From NCBI RefSeq assembly GCF_047496725.1, contig NC_132979.1, forward strand, positions 3,985,501 to 4,049,500: a stretch of DNA of 64,000 bases, read 5' to 3'. The number at the start of each line of letters is the position of its first letter. Position 1 is the stretch's first letter. Below, in pieces: positions 42,001 through 53,820 of the stretch. Origin of the DNA: Anoplolepis gracilipes. Lineage: Eukaryota > Arthropoda > Insecta > Hymenoptera > Formicidae. Below the pieces are notes generated by a model. It saw nothing but the letters and a program-made list of their open reading frames with translations, made no database searches and had not been told where the DNA came from. Position numbers and translations under genes: made by a program.

Positions 42001-43147
42001 CCGATCCGACAAATGAAGGCCATAATAAAGAAGAGACTATGGCATTTCGCGAAAGACTGGAGAGCACCGTTGGCAGCGCTCATTTTACCGACCATGTTCG
42101 TCGCAGTCGCCATGGGATTTTCTCTAATACGACCACCATCTGAGGACGAACCGGCTCTGGTTCTGACTCCCAAACTTTATGACACTCATCCGACTTACTT
42201 TTACAGGTAGGTGAAAATCGAAATTTTAACAAAAAGGAAGAATAAAGACAGAGTGTGATGAAGATAATGATTTTTCGGATTTTAATGTCTTTCTAATTAA
42301 TTTGAAAGTCGTATATAAAAATGATATTAATTAGTTTTGTGTACATCTATATAAAATAAAATTTTAAATCTATTTAAATTATTAAACTAAATATTCATTT
42401 TTTTTGATATTTTTTATTAATGTTTGACTTTTTTTATTGCAGTATTGATGGCAGTAATGATCCATTCTTGCAACATGTATCAATGCAACTGCACGATCGT
42501 TTCGGGGATGATTACGCGGGCGCATGGCAAACTTTACCTAACGTATGTACATATATTTTTTGTAAAATTTAAAGAAATTTTAATTGAATTAAAATTAAGT
42601 AATTCTTTATGTTTTTATTTTTCGAATTATTTACAGGATACCGGAACTTGCGAATGTGTAGATGGCCAACAATCTTGCCGGGGTGTTTCTAAAGCCGTGG
42701 AAGGTCTTCTTCAAACTTTACCTGGTCGACCTACTTTGGACTGGATTGTTTCAACGCATCAAGAATATATAGAAAAACGGTAGATGTTTTACGATGAAAG
42801 AATTAGATAAATTATGAAATTTCGCTGAAATTTTCTCAGAAATAATTGGCTTGCAGATACGGCGGTTGGTCTCTGTCACACGTCAAGGAGGATCCTCTTT
42901 TTGTCGTTTGGTACAATAACAAGGGCCACCATTCGATGCCATCGTACCTGAACGCTCTCAATGAGGCAATCCTGCGAGCATCCGGGGTGCAAGGACACTT
43001 AACTACACTCAATCATCCCTTGAAGCTATCGAGCGATCAGCTGAATCGAACTAGTTTGTGAGTTACTTTAATACCAAATCTGTAATTTTACGAGAAAATC
43101 TCCAACAAAAATATTTTTCATCGCGCAATTTTCTCGTCGAGATTATT

Positions 43148-43202
<55 letters not shown>

Positions 43203-46200
43203 GGGCTTAATCAATTATAGAATTTTACATAAACAGAGAGAGAAAGAGAGAGAAAAAGTAAAAAAAGACAGATAGAGAAAGAGTGATATGGACAGATTCG
43301 TTCAAACGGATAAGTTAATGTTTGCGCGTAGTTGGAGCTTTTGAACTGAGGAGTTGACGAACGAGTCAGCTTGCATCGGTGTAGATGTTTCGTTTACTTT
43401 TAATTAACGTACCGCATCATTTAGTATTCATGTCGACAGCAGGTCGGTCTTAACGTTTCCTCGTAGCTTTAGTCGTTAAATTCTTGCTTGTATCCTTACA
43501 TCATTAATAAATTACTTTCGTTTGTCTTTCTTAATTAATATTAATTGTATAACACATTAACAAAATAATACATCTTACATATAAAAAGATGTCTAGATAT
43601 ATAATTTTAATATAATATTTTATTCTTTCAAATTTTATAATAATTGAATTAAAAAAAAAGCATTTTCAGAAAAGTCAAAAATTTTACGTTATAATATTTT
43701 ATTTCTGTTTTTTTTTTTTTGTTAGGTTGCAACATGTGGCGGATGTTGGCGTGGCGGTAGTACTTTTGATAGCGTTCAGTTTAGTTGCAGCTCAGGGAAC
43801 AAAGGAGTTAGTGAGAGAACGATTATCAGAGGAGAAGAGAATACTCTACTTGGCTGGAGTTCATCCTATTACATACTGGACAACGGTTTTAATTTGGGAT
43901 TTCATAGTAAGTTAATTAAACAAAATGCACGCAAAAATCTTTACAATATCCCAAATTAATTTATACGTAATATCTTAAATGCTTTTGTAATAATATTTTC
44001 TTTTAGGTATTTGGTTGTGCTATTTGTTTGGCGGTAATCGTTATGGAAATTTTCGGTTTATCAGCTTACGTTGCAAAAGATAATCTCCCCGGTGTCTGTC
44101 TTTTATTATTTTTATTCGCGTAAGTATTTATACCTATGTATGATTAATTTTTTATTCTTGCACAAATCAAAATGAGAGATAAAAATCTTTATAAAATTTG
44201 TCAATTTATTTTCTAAGATGGGGATCAATACCATTTTCGCATCTGGCCGAGAAAGCGTTCGACGACTCGAGTCTGTCCAACATGGTGCTCTTCTGCGTAA
44301 ATACTTTCATAGGTGTGGCTTGCCTCGCGACAATCTTAGTGATCGATATTATCGGTAAAACTAAAACAGCCGAAGATGTGAGAAACATTCTGCATTACAT
44401 TCTGATGATCTTCCCGCAATATGTTTTCGGCGACGCGTTAGTCGAGATATCGAAGAACGATATCACCTCCGAATTGCTGCAGAGATTTCACATGGACACT
44501 TACAAGTCACCGCTCGGCTGGGATCTTCTCGGTCTTCATTACGTTGTTCTAATTGTAATCGGAGCGATTCTGTTCGCGTTGAATCTAATGATTGAGTGCC
44601 GCGTCTTGCCCGATTTGAGGAAACAGAAGGTCAGTTACGAGGTCGTGGAGGAGGATGATGACGTTGCCAGGGAGAGACTGAGAGTCGAGGCCGGAATGGT
44701 CGATGACACCTTGAAGACCGTGAAGCTGAGGAAGGAATATAAAAGCGTATACGGGACAAATGTCGCCGTGCAAAATTTAAGTTTTGGCGTACAGGCGGGA
44801 AAATGTTTCGGACTCCTAGGGGTCAACGGGGCAGGAAAAAGCACGACGTTTAAAATGCTGACAACGGAAATCATTCCTACGGCCGGAAAAATTATTCTTA
44901 AGGGAAGCGAGATTGGCGCTGGACCTCTGTGCAACGGCGAGATTGGCTACTGCCCTCAAAGCGACGCTTTGGATGGGTTTCTCACTCCCCATCAATGTTT
45001 AACGATTCACGGTGAAGTTTGCGGACTGAATAATGTACCTAAGGTAATTTCACTAAATTATTTTTGACATTAGTTTAAAAAAAAAAAAAAAATTAAATTA
45101 AGCCTATGAATCATGTATTTTTGTTTCATGTATTTTCAGAAATTTTTCAAGAGTTAATGTTGAAAATTAAAATTTCAGATTCCTTTACATTCAAGTAGAA
45201 AAAAATAAAGTTTTAATTAAAAGTTGTGTACATTTATAGACACAAGAGAGAGAAAGTTCTTAATTAAAAATTTCATTTATTATTTCAGGCTGTCGAAACA
45301 ATGCTGAAGAGGTTCGATCTGTTCAAGTATGCTCATCGAAGGGTCGATGCTCTCAGTGGCGGTAACAGAAGGAAGCTGTGCGCCGCTATAAGTGTTATGG
45401 CACCAGTGCCAGTAGTTCTCATGGACGAACCCACGAGGTACTTTTCGCGCGATATAATTTTTATAATTTAATTAACCTTTTAATTTACCATTACATTATA
45501 TATACACAAACAGATAATTCTTTACGTTAATAAAATAATTTTTCTTCTCTGTTCGCGCGTACTTTAGCGGAATGGATCCTGCCACAAAGAGTTTCGTAGC
45601 CAAAGCCGTGAGACACGTAACGAAAAATCAAAGATGTGTCATACTGACTTCACACAGTGTTGCCGAATGCGAAAACCTTTGCACAAGGGTAGGAATCCTT
45701 GCCAGAGCTGGTCTCAGGTGTATAGGAACACCGCAGCATCTGAAGCACAAGTAAGATTACATCGAAGTTCGTATCTTTGTAGACTAACGTGTCTCTTTTA
45801 ATTTCACGATCGGCGGATATTTCCCAGCAGACTTGTAAACCTTATAGGTCCGCGCTTATATCGGTTTTGATTCTCCGCTTTTGTTTGCAACTTTTTTTTT
45901 TACAGTTTGACTCGAGAACTTGTGGACGTACTTATGTTTTGTAGCGTAACGAATTCTTCAATTGAAAACTCTTGTACCGTCCTATCTGCTCAATAATCTT
46001 CTTTATGAGATAGGTATAAGAGCAACGCAAAACGAAAACGTGGAACGAGAGAAAGACGATAGTTAATCCATTCACAATACAAAGCCGCTCTGACTTAAAT
46101 CCACAAATATTTTTTTAGTGACGCTCAAAAGAAATGTGTGCTCGCCGTAACGCATTTTAATTAGACCGCCGGAGAATTTAATTAAGTCTGAAACCTTTTG

Positions 46201-49200
46201 TGATGACAATATTCTTAAGATTGAGAAAGTTAAGTTTTTGCTGATATTTTTAATAAAAAATTTTCACCGTACAATCTAAATTAATTAATGTGTCAGTTAT
46301 TATTATAGCGATATTATACGAAGCCAACCTCACTGGATAATTATTTCTGAACGAAATCAGTTATGCACATATGTAGAAGAGAAGCTCTTCTATCTATTTC
46401 AGTTTCTAAACGAGTACGGCAATTCGGAATAACGTCGTGCGCCGTAAATATTTAACTGCTAACAATCTGAAGTATTTCGAGAAGTTTAAAATGGCCTTCT
46501 TTTACCTTTTCTTCCACGTCACTCTTCTCTCTCCTGTGATCCTCTCTTACCATCGAGGATAGAATTTACGATTCGGTCGTGTCCATGTTAGTAGCCCATC
46601 CTGCAATCCGCCCTCATGTATCGTGGAGAGTACATTGAATGATAAAGAATGGTGAATGCACTTTGTTACAGTATAGAAGACACAGTAGAAGCTTATCCTT
46701 CGCGTCTTTTGTCCAGGACGAGACTTTAAAATATTGATCGACGTCTCTTGTGATCGAACGCAACTAGAAAGCGAATAAATTGTAACTTAGGAATACTAAA
46801 AAAAAAGAAAAATAAATTTTTTTTTTATCAACCACCCCCGCAATATCTCACTTTTCTGCTCTTAAGTAATTTGTGCGTCGTAACTTTGTTATAATTAATT
46901 ATTTTATAATTTGTTATAATTATTGTTTTGACATCTATCGAAAATTTGTTTCGAAAACTGAAAATGTCATTTGACTTTTAGATTCGGCGAAGGATATGTT
47001 GTCTTCCTGAGATTCGGCCAACCAGTTTCCGCTACGGATCTTAGGAGAGCTATCCTAAAATATTTGCCACAGGCGATGATCTCCTCCAGGCAGGCAACGG
47101 CTGCCCGACTTTTGCTACCACGGAGTCAAGACACGACACTCAGCGTGAGTTTCAGTATGGTGAAGCTGTTGGCGGAGGAGCTTAAGGCCACGGACTACAC
47201 ACTCACACAAAGCTCGCTGGATCAGGTCAGTGAATCCAATTCAACAAAGCAAGCGTTGTTTCACGGATTTTCAACAGTTTTGATTTTCAAGTACTTCACA
47301 TCTCGTCTTTCATGAAACTTTGCGACGTATTATTATTTCAGATACGATCTCGGAATTGTTTATTATATACATCAAATTGCATTTAGTTTGACCTCTCCCG
47401 ACTTGTAATATCTTGTCGAGACTATATCGTCATAAAATATATTTAAATTATTCTAACTTCAGAATTTTAAATATTAATAATAGCATAATCGAAAAAAAGC
47501 TTAGAATCGCGGTATTTATTTTTGCAACGTAACCCCCTTCCCCCCCCCCCCCCTCCCCCCATGAATATTCGACGGATGCGCAATATTCTAAGGGTTGTCT
47601 GCAGCAGATGATGCACCGCCGGTATACAGGCGCCTCCTCCTGTCGTCCAAAGACGAGCCGCGTTTTCGTCCTACCGATCCCGACGGATATTAATGGATCC
47701 GTCGTTTCGTAGTTCACTTACCATACAGCCTCGCGATGGTTTACAAGCTGTGAAGGGGCGGCAGGGTGGCGGGAGGGAGACGGGAAATTCACCCACACCG
47801 GTTGACTGCCTCTAAGCTCGCCTAAATGCTTTCCGGATAGCTGTAACGCTGCAGCATCCCCTTCTCTTCTCCCCATCTCCGCGAAAACTGTTGTTAATTA
47901 ACCGCTCACTCTCTGCCTGGAAGTAGTTCACCATCCGAATAATGAAGCCCGAATCTTCCTGAGATTGCCGAGTGTAAATCATATATACACGATACGTTCC
48001 CTTGCATTCCGCTTGTATTCTTCAAGCCTTTGCACATCGGGTATTATAATGACGATTGTCTTTCACGTCGCTTCAATGTGAGAGAGGATTGTGAACATTG
48101 TTGGTAAATCGGTATATTGTTAGTATATACGCGAGTCAGTGCATAAATACACGTCAAAGCGCCGAAGTCACTTATGATGCCATTTCTCGAGTCGCACAGA
48201 ATACAATTAATATGCAATTAAATTTAATAATATTAAAAAAATCATTGGGAACTTTGTATACAAAAATATACATGCTTTAATATACGTGTTTCAAAAGTGT
48301 TTTGCTACTTTGCCGAATTTTTTTTTTTTTTTTTTACACATTTTTTCGGGAGCTACGTTTTGTACGAAATTGTAAATTATCCTATCTCTTCACCCTATAT
48401 ATTCGTAAACTTATGAATGTACATGATGACTCGTAGTTTTTTTTCCTCGCATATAAAACACCCGCATTTTTGCCCGGGAATAAAAATTTCTAAAATACGA
48501 GGTGCATGCGCGACTGACGTGTAAGTGACCCGTGCGTTTTAACTTACGAATGGACGAGTTACGATGCGTGCTGCTCGCGATGGCACCGAGAGAGGAATAT
48601 ATTTGCGCGGAAGATGCATGCGCACGGGTAACCAAAATTTGCATTTTGCTTGGTCCCTCTTCTTACCGCTAAACTTCCGGGTGTCGCGACTCTTTGCGAA
48701 GTTTATCGCGCATAAAGTGGCTACCCGTTGCATTTGCATAAGGTTAGTAAAGAAACAAAATTTTAATTTTGAAATTAATTAAAAAACTTTTTAAATTCTT
48801 ATAATGTAGAGACTGATCAAAATGTTAACTTTAATTAACATGGAAAGTAAGATGTATGTGTAATATTACGATATTACGCTATTAATTATTTTCGTGGCGC
48901 AAACTGCAACGCGCATCGAGGTGAAATCTGAAAATTGCAGAAAATTCAGTTGCATCGTACAAAGAGAATTCGCGCGCGGGCAACACAATATTAACTTAAA
49001 AAGTGGCCATTACAACGGCGCATAAAGCTTTTGATGCAATCTCTTTGCTTTTGTTAAATTTATCTTTTATATAAAGAACTAAACTGTAACTAGAAACAGT
49101 GAAATGGAGTTAGAAAATAAACTTTACGGCTAATTTTCTTTTATGTTTACGCTATGTAAAACTATTCATCATGGTTTCAATTTACTCGCTAAAATTTCTT

Positions 49201-51888
49201 TCGTATTAATCTATTTGGTTAATTCGCCAATAAAAGAAAATTGAGTTTTATACGTGTACGCAGATTAAGAATTTATTGCAGCAAATAATACGCAAATATA
49301 AGTATTCCTCGTCGTAAAATAAAATTAAGCAATAGAAATGGAATATGAACGGTAGACAATTTTTATTTATTTTATATTTTTTAACTGCATCAATCAGAGC
49401 ATTTCGAGACTTAGTTGCGAGTAATGATCATAAATCACGCGAGTTGCGAGACAGCGCACAAGATTGCCGGTGTGAGTAGTATATGTAGATCTTACGGTGC
49501 TAAAAGTGTGCGCGCAATCCACTTCCAACTATTCTTCGCGATTCTGTAGCGTCTGAAAACTCGAAGAAACGGCTCCAAATCGAAATGAACCATCGACGCT
49601 TGAAGAAAAGCGGGAATTGAAATCGTCGCTTGAGTGATCGATCGACCGTGATCAAAAAAGAGGGATTTAATTTCCGCGAAACGCGAAGAAACGTGAAACG
49701 GTGTGTCAGAATCTACTCTAGTTTTTCATTTTTTAAAAACTTATTATATAAACTATTGTTCTCGCGCATTATTGAAAACTTGATTGGAAATTCGGTTGAA
49801 AATAAATGCCGTAAAAAATTTACGTAATTTACGGAATCTATTGAAAAACGTGTGGTGACGGAAAAATGCCTTATAAATATAAAATATTAATATTCGCGAA
49901 AATTAATTGAAAATATAAGAAATTCGAGAAAAGCGAATACAATGAATTATGAAAATTTAATTGATCATTTATAACGACATTTATAAAGTAAGAACAATTC
50001 GATACTTGTAACGATGAGTGGAAGTTTTATGGAACCCTTTTGTCACCAGAAATAGAATCTTTTCGACAAATAATATATTGTATTCGATCTACCAGCCCGT
50101 GACATTTCGCAATTTCTGCGTAATTGGTTCATTCTGAAAATATTGATTTGACATTTACCATGCAATTTCACATTTCGTCCTTTTAAATTTAACGCTTTAA
50201 AAAATTACGTTGCTAATTGTTATTAACGAGAAAGAAGTTTAGGCGCGCCATTGCTTCAGAAAGTACAGTCTTCTATCCATTCCTAGGTGTATTTAAATCG
50301 TCGTTAAATATAAACTTGCGTCACGTATTCATCCCTACTTCTTGAAACTTAGTCCGTGCGAACATTAAGGGCTGCTATAAACCCCGTTGTTTTGTAAGCT
50401 TCTACAGTAACGACAATAGCAACAGCTCAAGTTAGCACGGTACGGAATATAAATTAAGTTCCAAGTACGATATAGTAAACTGGGTCAGGTCGAATCTAAG
50501 AAGTTCTAGATTGCTGCAATACTATGGAAAACTATTTGCATGTCTTCTTAAAGGTTTCGCAAGCGCGTGCATTCATCTTTCGAAAATTAGAGACGTAAAA
50601 CAGCTAAAGTGAACCACAGAAATCACAAATGTTCTTACAACTATACTTAGAAGCTAAATTAAGAAAATGTCAATTGCTACAATATGCTAAAGAATTGTCA
50701 TTTATCAAGAATTGTTAAGAATGGAAATACTTTAGTAAATTAAGCGACGAGATTACAAAATCTTATATAATAATGCATTATTATTTTCTCTCACTAATAA
50801 TAAAATTAAAGGATAATTCTCATCATTCAAAGTTATGTGTTTAAAATCTATATTTTATTCATAAATATATGATTACTAGGTTTTATGTATTATTACAACT
50901 TTCTGTTATATTTAAGTGTTCATTTTGCTTCTCTCGTGTTGTAATAATTATAATGCAATAATACGAGCGTCAATAGTTTTTAATATTAAACTAATGACCC
51001 GTTGAATAATTGATTCACGGCGTATTACATTTCCCGAAAAAAAAAAATCAATTCCAAACAGTTGCCTACGACGTCAGGACATTATGTAAATGTATTTCTT
51101 GCCGTGATGCAAAGACGGTACGGTATACGGCAATCTCGCAAACAAAGTGGAAATTTTTTGCAGCATCGCGAAGGGCTTGTACGTATAACCAGGCAAACTT
51201 GGCCGGTCAGAAAAGTTTTGAGATTTTTATGGGTCTTCATTGCAAGAAGAGTCGCCTCACCCTCTCTCCCCCCCCCCCCCATTCCGCTCCTGTCCTTTCC
51301 ACCACTTCTGAATCGCGCTTCAACGAAAGCACGCGCGAAACTGCAGCGACCCTATGATCGAAAGTTTGCACGCGTAGTCTTCGCGAAAAACTTCGCGACT
51401 TGCAGTAGCGATAATCACAAATGCGAGTTTTGATTGGTAAAACGAAATTGCACTCTGCTACAAAAGTTATTTTGCTATAAATTTATATTATTTTGCTATA
51501 TAATATATATATATATATATGTATACAACACATATATACATATATTGGAAAAAATATCTCAAACAAAATCATTTGGATAATATATATTCGTCATTGGAAT
51601 TTAAATTTTCGATTATTACAGAATCACAAGTTGTAGAAGCTTTTTAATCGAACCTTTTCTAGCGAGTGTGAGATAATTTTTTTCATGAAAATTATTTTAT
51701 TTATTCAGAGCAGGTTTGTTTTTTTGACACAGTATTAAATTTGACCATCGAATGTGCAGGTTCTGGTGAATTTCTCGGAGGAGTTGGACGACGAAGGCGT
51801 CGACGCGACTATCTTCGGCCAAGGCAGTAGAAACAGCATACCCAACATGTACTCCAGTATGGACACTATACACATGGACACATTTTGA
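24990..51888 (+). CDS. Giant ABCA-subfamily full ABC transporter, 49 coding exons, 4,087 aa
   Basis: An ABC subfamily A exporter, a plasma-membrane or vesicle lipid-type transporter by family. Joining 49 exons at GT-AG sites keeps phase throughout and totals 12,264 nt, exactly 4,087 codons plus TGA. Order: short cytosolic N-terminus and TM1 (about residues 22-41), ECD1 (about 42-2605), TMD1 (about 2606-2830), linker, NBD1 (about 2875-3180), TM and ECD2 (about 3240-3485), TMD2 (about 3485-3690), NBD2 (about 3720-3960) and a C-terminal VLVNF motif like the family's VFVNFA. Most ABCA proteins are 1,600-2,600 aa; this size is approached only by vertebrate ABCA13, so I call it ABCA12/13-like by architecture without claiming orthology. 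ATG 24990 is chosen because MRIDQLGLLLWKNYVVRKRQP fits the ABCA N-terminus and follows an acceptor. Coordinates of the exons are given in the five block entries below. Confidence 0.95.
36280..38329 (+). CDS. ABCA exons 30-34: transmembrane domain 1 and linker to NBD1
   Basis: Exons: 36280-36400, 36478-36668, 36772-36910, 37101-37308, 38189-38329. Hydrophobic segments appear in exon 30 (CFFFALMMCVGSAV), exon 31 (two), exon 32 (two) and exon 33 (FGD-like end with LALLMIAFDGCLYAVIGYL). Exon 30-31 joins ERESQNSM to VMSVMGLKPW, the ABCA 'E-x-MGL' coupling helix. Exon 34 is a charged/aromatic linker (RGFHGLRCRSLWWSD) in a more GC-rich patch; its phase matches both neighbours, which supports the call despite an 880-bp intron before and 929 bp after it. 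Confidence 0.88.
39259..41522 (+). CDS. ABCA exons 35-38: nucleotide-binding domain 1
   Basis: Exons: 39259-39448, 40066-40266, 40444-40983, 41347-41522. Walker A is GRNGAGKTT (exon 35), Q-loop CPQDN (exon 36), ABC signature LSGGTRRR, Walker B VILDEPGAGVDP and H-loop STHHLDEAD (all exon 37). The DEP is followed by Gly where ABCA domains usually have Thr. Exon 38 carries the regulatory-type segment ending TLERVFLDL, matching the family's TLEEVFL. The exon 38 acceptor at 41347 is chosen because it restores phase; the frame is open further upstream, so an earlier acceptor is possible. Confidence 0.92.
39502..40022. mobile_element. Tc1/mariner-type MITE in an ABCA intron, 517 bp
   Basis: The element proper is 39504-40020, flanked by TA on each side. 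Terminal inverted repeats are about 63 bp with a handful of mismatches; tips read GCCATGGTTAAAAGTATTAG and, on the other strand, GCCCTGGTCAAAAGTATTAG. The GGTCAAAAGTATTAGGCAC wording is typical of Tc1-like ends. The interior is poly-A/T rich with no transposase. It lies in intron 35 and ends 45 bp before the acceptor of exon 36. Confidence 0.88.
41936..45043 (+). CDS. ABCA exons 39-45: TM7, extracellular domain 2, TMD2 and first part of NBD2
   Basis: Exons: 41936-42206, 42443-42542, 42637-42779, 42857-43057, 43726-43906, 44007-44119, 44218-45043. Exon 39 has a cytosolic stretch then TM7 (PLAALILPTMFVAVAMGFSL). ECD2 spans exons 39-42 with a TCEC cysteine motif and WYNNKGHHSMPSYLN, the family's hallmark W-NN-KG-H-MPS. 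Exons 43-45 hold the remaining TM helices including the ELVRERLSEEKRILYLAGVHP coupling segment. Exon 45 continues into NBD2 with Walker A GVNGAGKST and Q-loop CPQSDALDG. The long exon 45 (826 bp) is uninterrupted from TM to NBD. Confidence 0.94.
43058..43725. repeat. (GT)25 microsatellite and low-complexity tract in ABCA intron 42
   Basis: A pure GT run occupies 43150-43199, followed at 43236-43285 by a GA-rich stretch. The remainder of the 668-bp intron is ordinary AT-rich sequence with a T-rich tract before the next exon. Confidence 0.9.
45289..51888 (+). CDS. ABCA exons 46-49: rest of NBD2 and C-terminus
   Basis: Exons: 45289-45437, 45568-45750, 46982-47225, 51760-51888. Signature LSGGNRRK and Walker B VVLMDEPT lie in exon 46, the SGMDP D-loop region and H-loop TSHSVAECE in exon 47. 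Exon 48 is the post-NBD domain. Exon 49 starts VLVNFSEELDDEG, the family's VFVNFA-type motif, and ends ...MDTIHMDTF with TGA at 51886-51888. Introns 47 and 48 are long (1.2 and 4.5 kb). The last exon is supported by phase and by this motif. Confidence 0.92.
45751..46981 (+). other. ABCA intron 47 (1.2 kb)
   Basis: Intron between NBD2 exons 47 and 48 with standard GT and AG ends. It includes a moderately GC-rich part around 46400-46760. I see no coding exon or transposon ends in it. Confidence 0.6.
47226..51759 (+). other. ABCA last intron (4.5 kb) with GC-rich islands
   Basis: The intron starts GTCAGT and ends GTGCAG. It holds a C-run (about 47532-47560), a GC-rich block at 47560-47960, CpG-containing blocks near 48480-48720 and 49400-49700, a second C-run (about 51269-51281) and a TA repeat near 51500-51520. 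On the minus strand a strong donor TATG|GTAAGTGA is at 47722/47721. No protein in it is recognised; it may contain enhancers or an antisense transcript start. Confidence 0.5.
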
Positions 51889-52482
51889 ATGTGTCGTTTA
51901 ATTAGGTCTCAAACTCTCTAGAAAGCTCTCTAAAAGCTCTTGCTAGAAATAGACACACACGCGGATCTAACTAAAGTTTTACGTTTCACTCTCAGTAAAG
52001 CCTTTTTTGTTTGTCAGATACACTCCAACGGCGCGCATTCTCGTGACGATTGCTGTGATAGTTTGCCTTTACGTTCGACGTCACGATGAAACGCGCGATT
52101 TATACGAGTTTTATAAAAGAAAAAGAGCGCTTCGTGTTTCTTACGCTTTTCCGAGATTTAGATGTTCATTTACTTATAAAACCTAGATTTGGATTGAGTT
52201 CCTAAAACGGATCTTCTTTTTAGGAAATCATGACTAAAAACAATTTTATTCGGTCTCAGATGTAAATATTTTTATGGTAAACTTGAATTTGTGACTCTAG
52301 AATTATTAATATTTCTCTAACAATATTCTAGAATTATTAGTATTTTTAATAGATTATATAAAAATGTATGTTTGTAGAATTATAAAATTAAGAAGAATTT
52401 AAGTAGTTTTTTTAGTGATGCGAGACAAAAGTTTCTTATTTTAGCCGAATTTTTATAATAAGAATGCGTGATTAATTTAAAA

Positions 52483-52550
<68 letters not shown>

Positions 52551-53115
52551 TTACTATGCAGATTTTAAAACCAGAGAAGTATCAGGTAATGGTGAGGGTT
52601 AGACCGGGGAATTGAATTAACTGAACAGAACTATTGTGTATTTAATATTAGTGACGTTTCTTAAATCAATGATAAATCGATAATTACATTAAGTATATTA
52701 ATGTGATTTCATATCAAGTAATATCTCATTATTATTATGATTACCTTTACGATACGTTTTTATACTGAATGTAATAATCAAACATAATTGCTAATGCAAT
52801 GTAGAATATTATTAAAATATTATAATTCGATTACTTATTCAATGTTGCTGCCTACAATCAAAATATTTTATACAATCAATATGAAATTACATGTTGATGA
52901 ACATATAACAACAAAATATACTCAAGAGTTAATTATATGTCATATTCATAATTGAAAGATTTATAATTATTAATATTTTTTAATTTATTAATAATTAATG
53001 AAAATTCCGCTTATATATAATTCAAACGGACAATAAAATTATCTATTTAATTCATAACATCTAGGTATAAGTAAATCAATATTATTGACATGAGTAAGAG
53101 AGACGGGAACTAGCG

Positions 53116-53508
53116 TTGACATCGTCGCTTCCGCTCATATTTTGCCGTCGCTCTGACATTGCAATTTCGAAAACAGAGAATTCTACAAGCGACGGTATTC
53201 CACCATCAATTTTCGCCGAAGGCGATTATCGACTAGTACGCTTGACACACTCAAACCGGCCAGTTACATATCGCCTGCGAGAACTCGTGCCACATGTACG
53301 GGGTCCGGGGGCTTTTATTTGTCACGTTTGACGACGTGACATCGAGTTATGAAGCACAAAGATCAATGTTTACACGATTATGAATATTGGAAAATTAAAA
53401 GGAGAAGCACCATTAAAGCGCGAAATTATAGAATTTATTGCCACGAAGGAGAAGGTGGATATAATCGATATCAATGGTTGTATAAAAACATGTACGTTTT
53501 TAGAATAA
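53116..53508 (+). other. Two unrecognised small open frames in a GC-richer block
   Basis: A 71-codon frame (53116-53331) is followed by a 42-codon frame at 53380-53508 (starting MNIGKLKGEAPLKREIIEF). I do not recognise either. The second has a protein-like mix of charged and hydrophobic residues, and could be an exon fragment or a transposon relic. No clear splice sites frame them. Confidence 0.15.
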
Positions 53509-53754
53509 GATATACAAGGATATAAGGATAGTTGCTAAATGTTCCAAGTTATTAGCATCCTATAAAGTTTTCTTGAAATTAAAACTTTTTTTTAACACAC
53601 ACATGTAGAGACCAATAATTATTTACAAAAGTCAGATAATTATTAGAACAACTTACATTATTTTAATTTTAATGTCATATAATTCAAAGTGCGTATGACT
53701 CAACACACCTACACATAAAAACAAAAGTTTATATTTTAATATATAATAAAAACT

Positions 53755-53820
<66 letters not shown>

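Noticed and set aside
43150..43199. GT repeat as a CRISPR-like or functional repeat array
   Set aside because: It is a pure dinucleotide microsatellite without spacers, in a eukaryotic intron.
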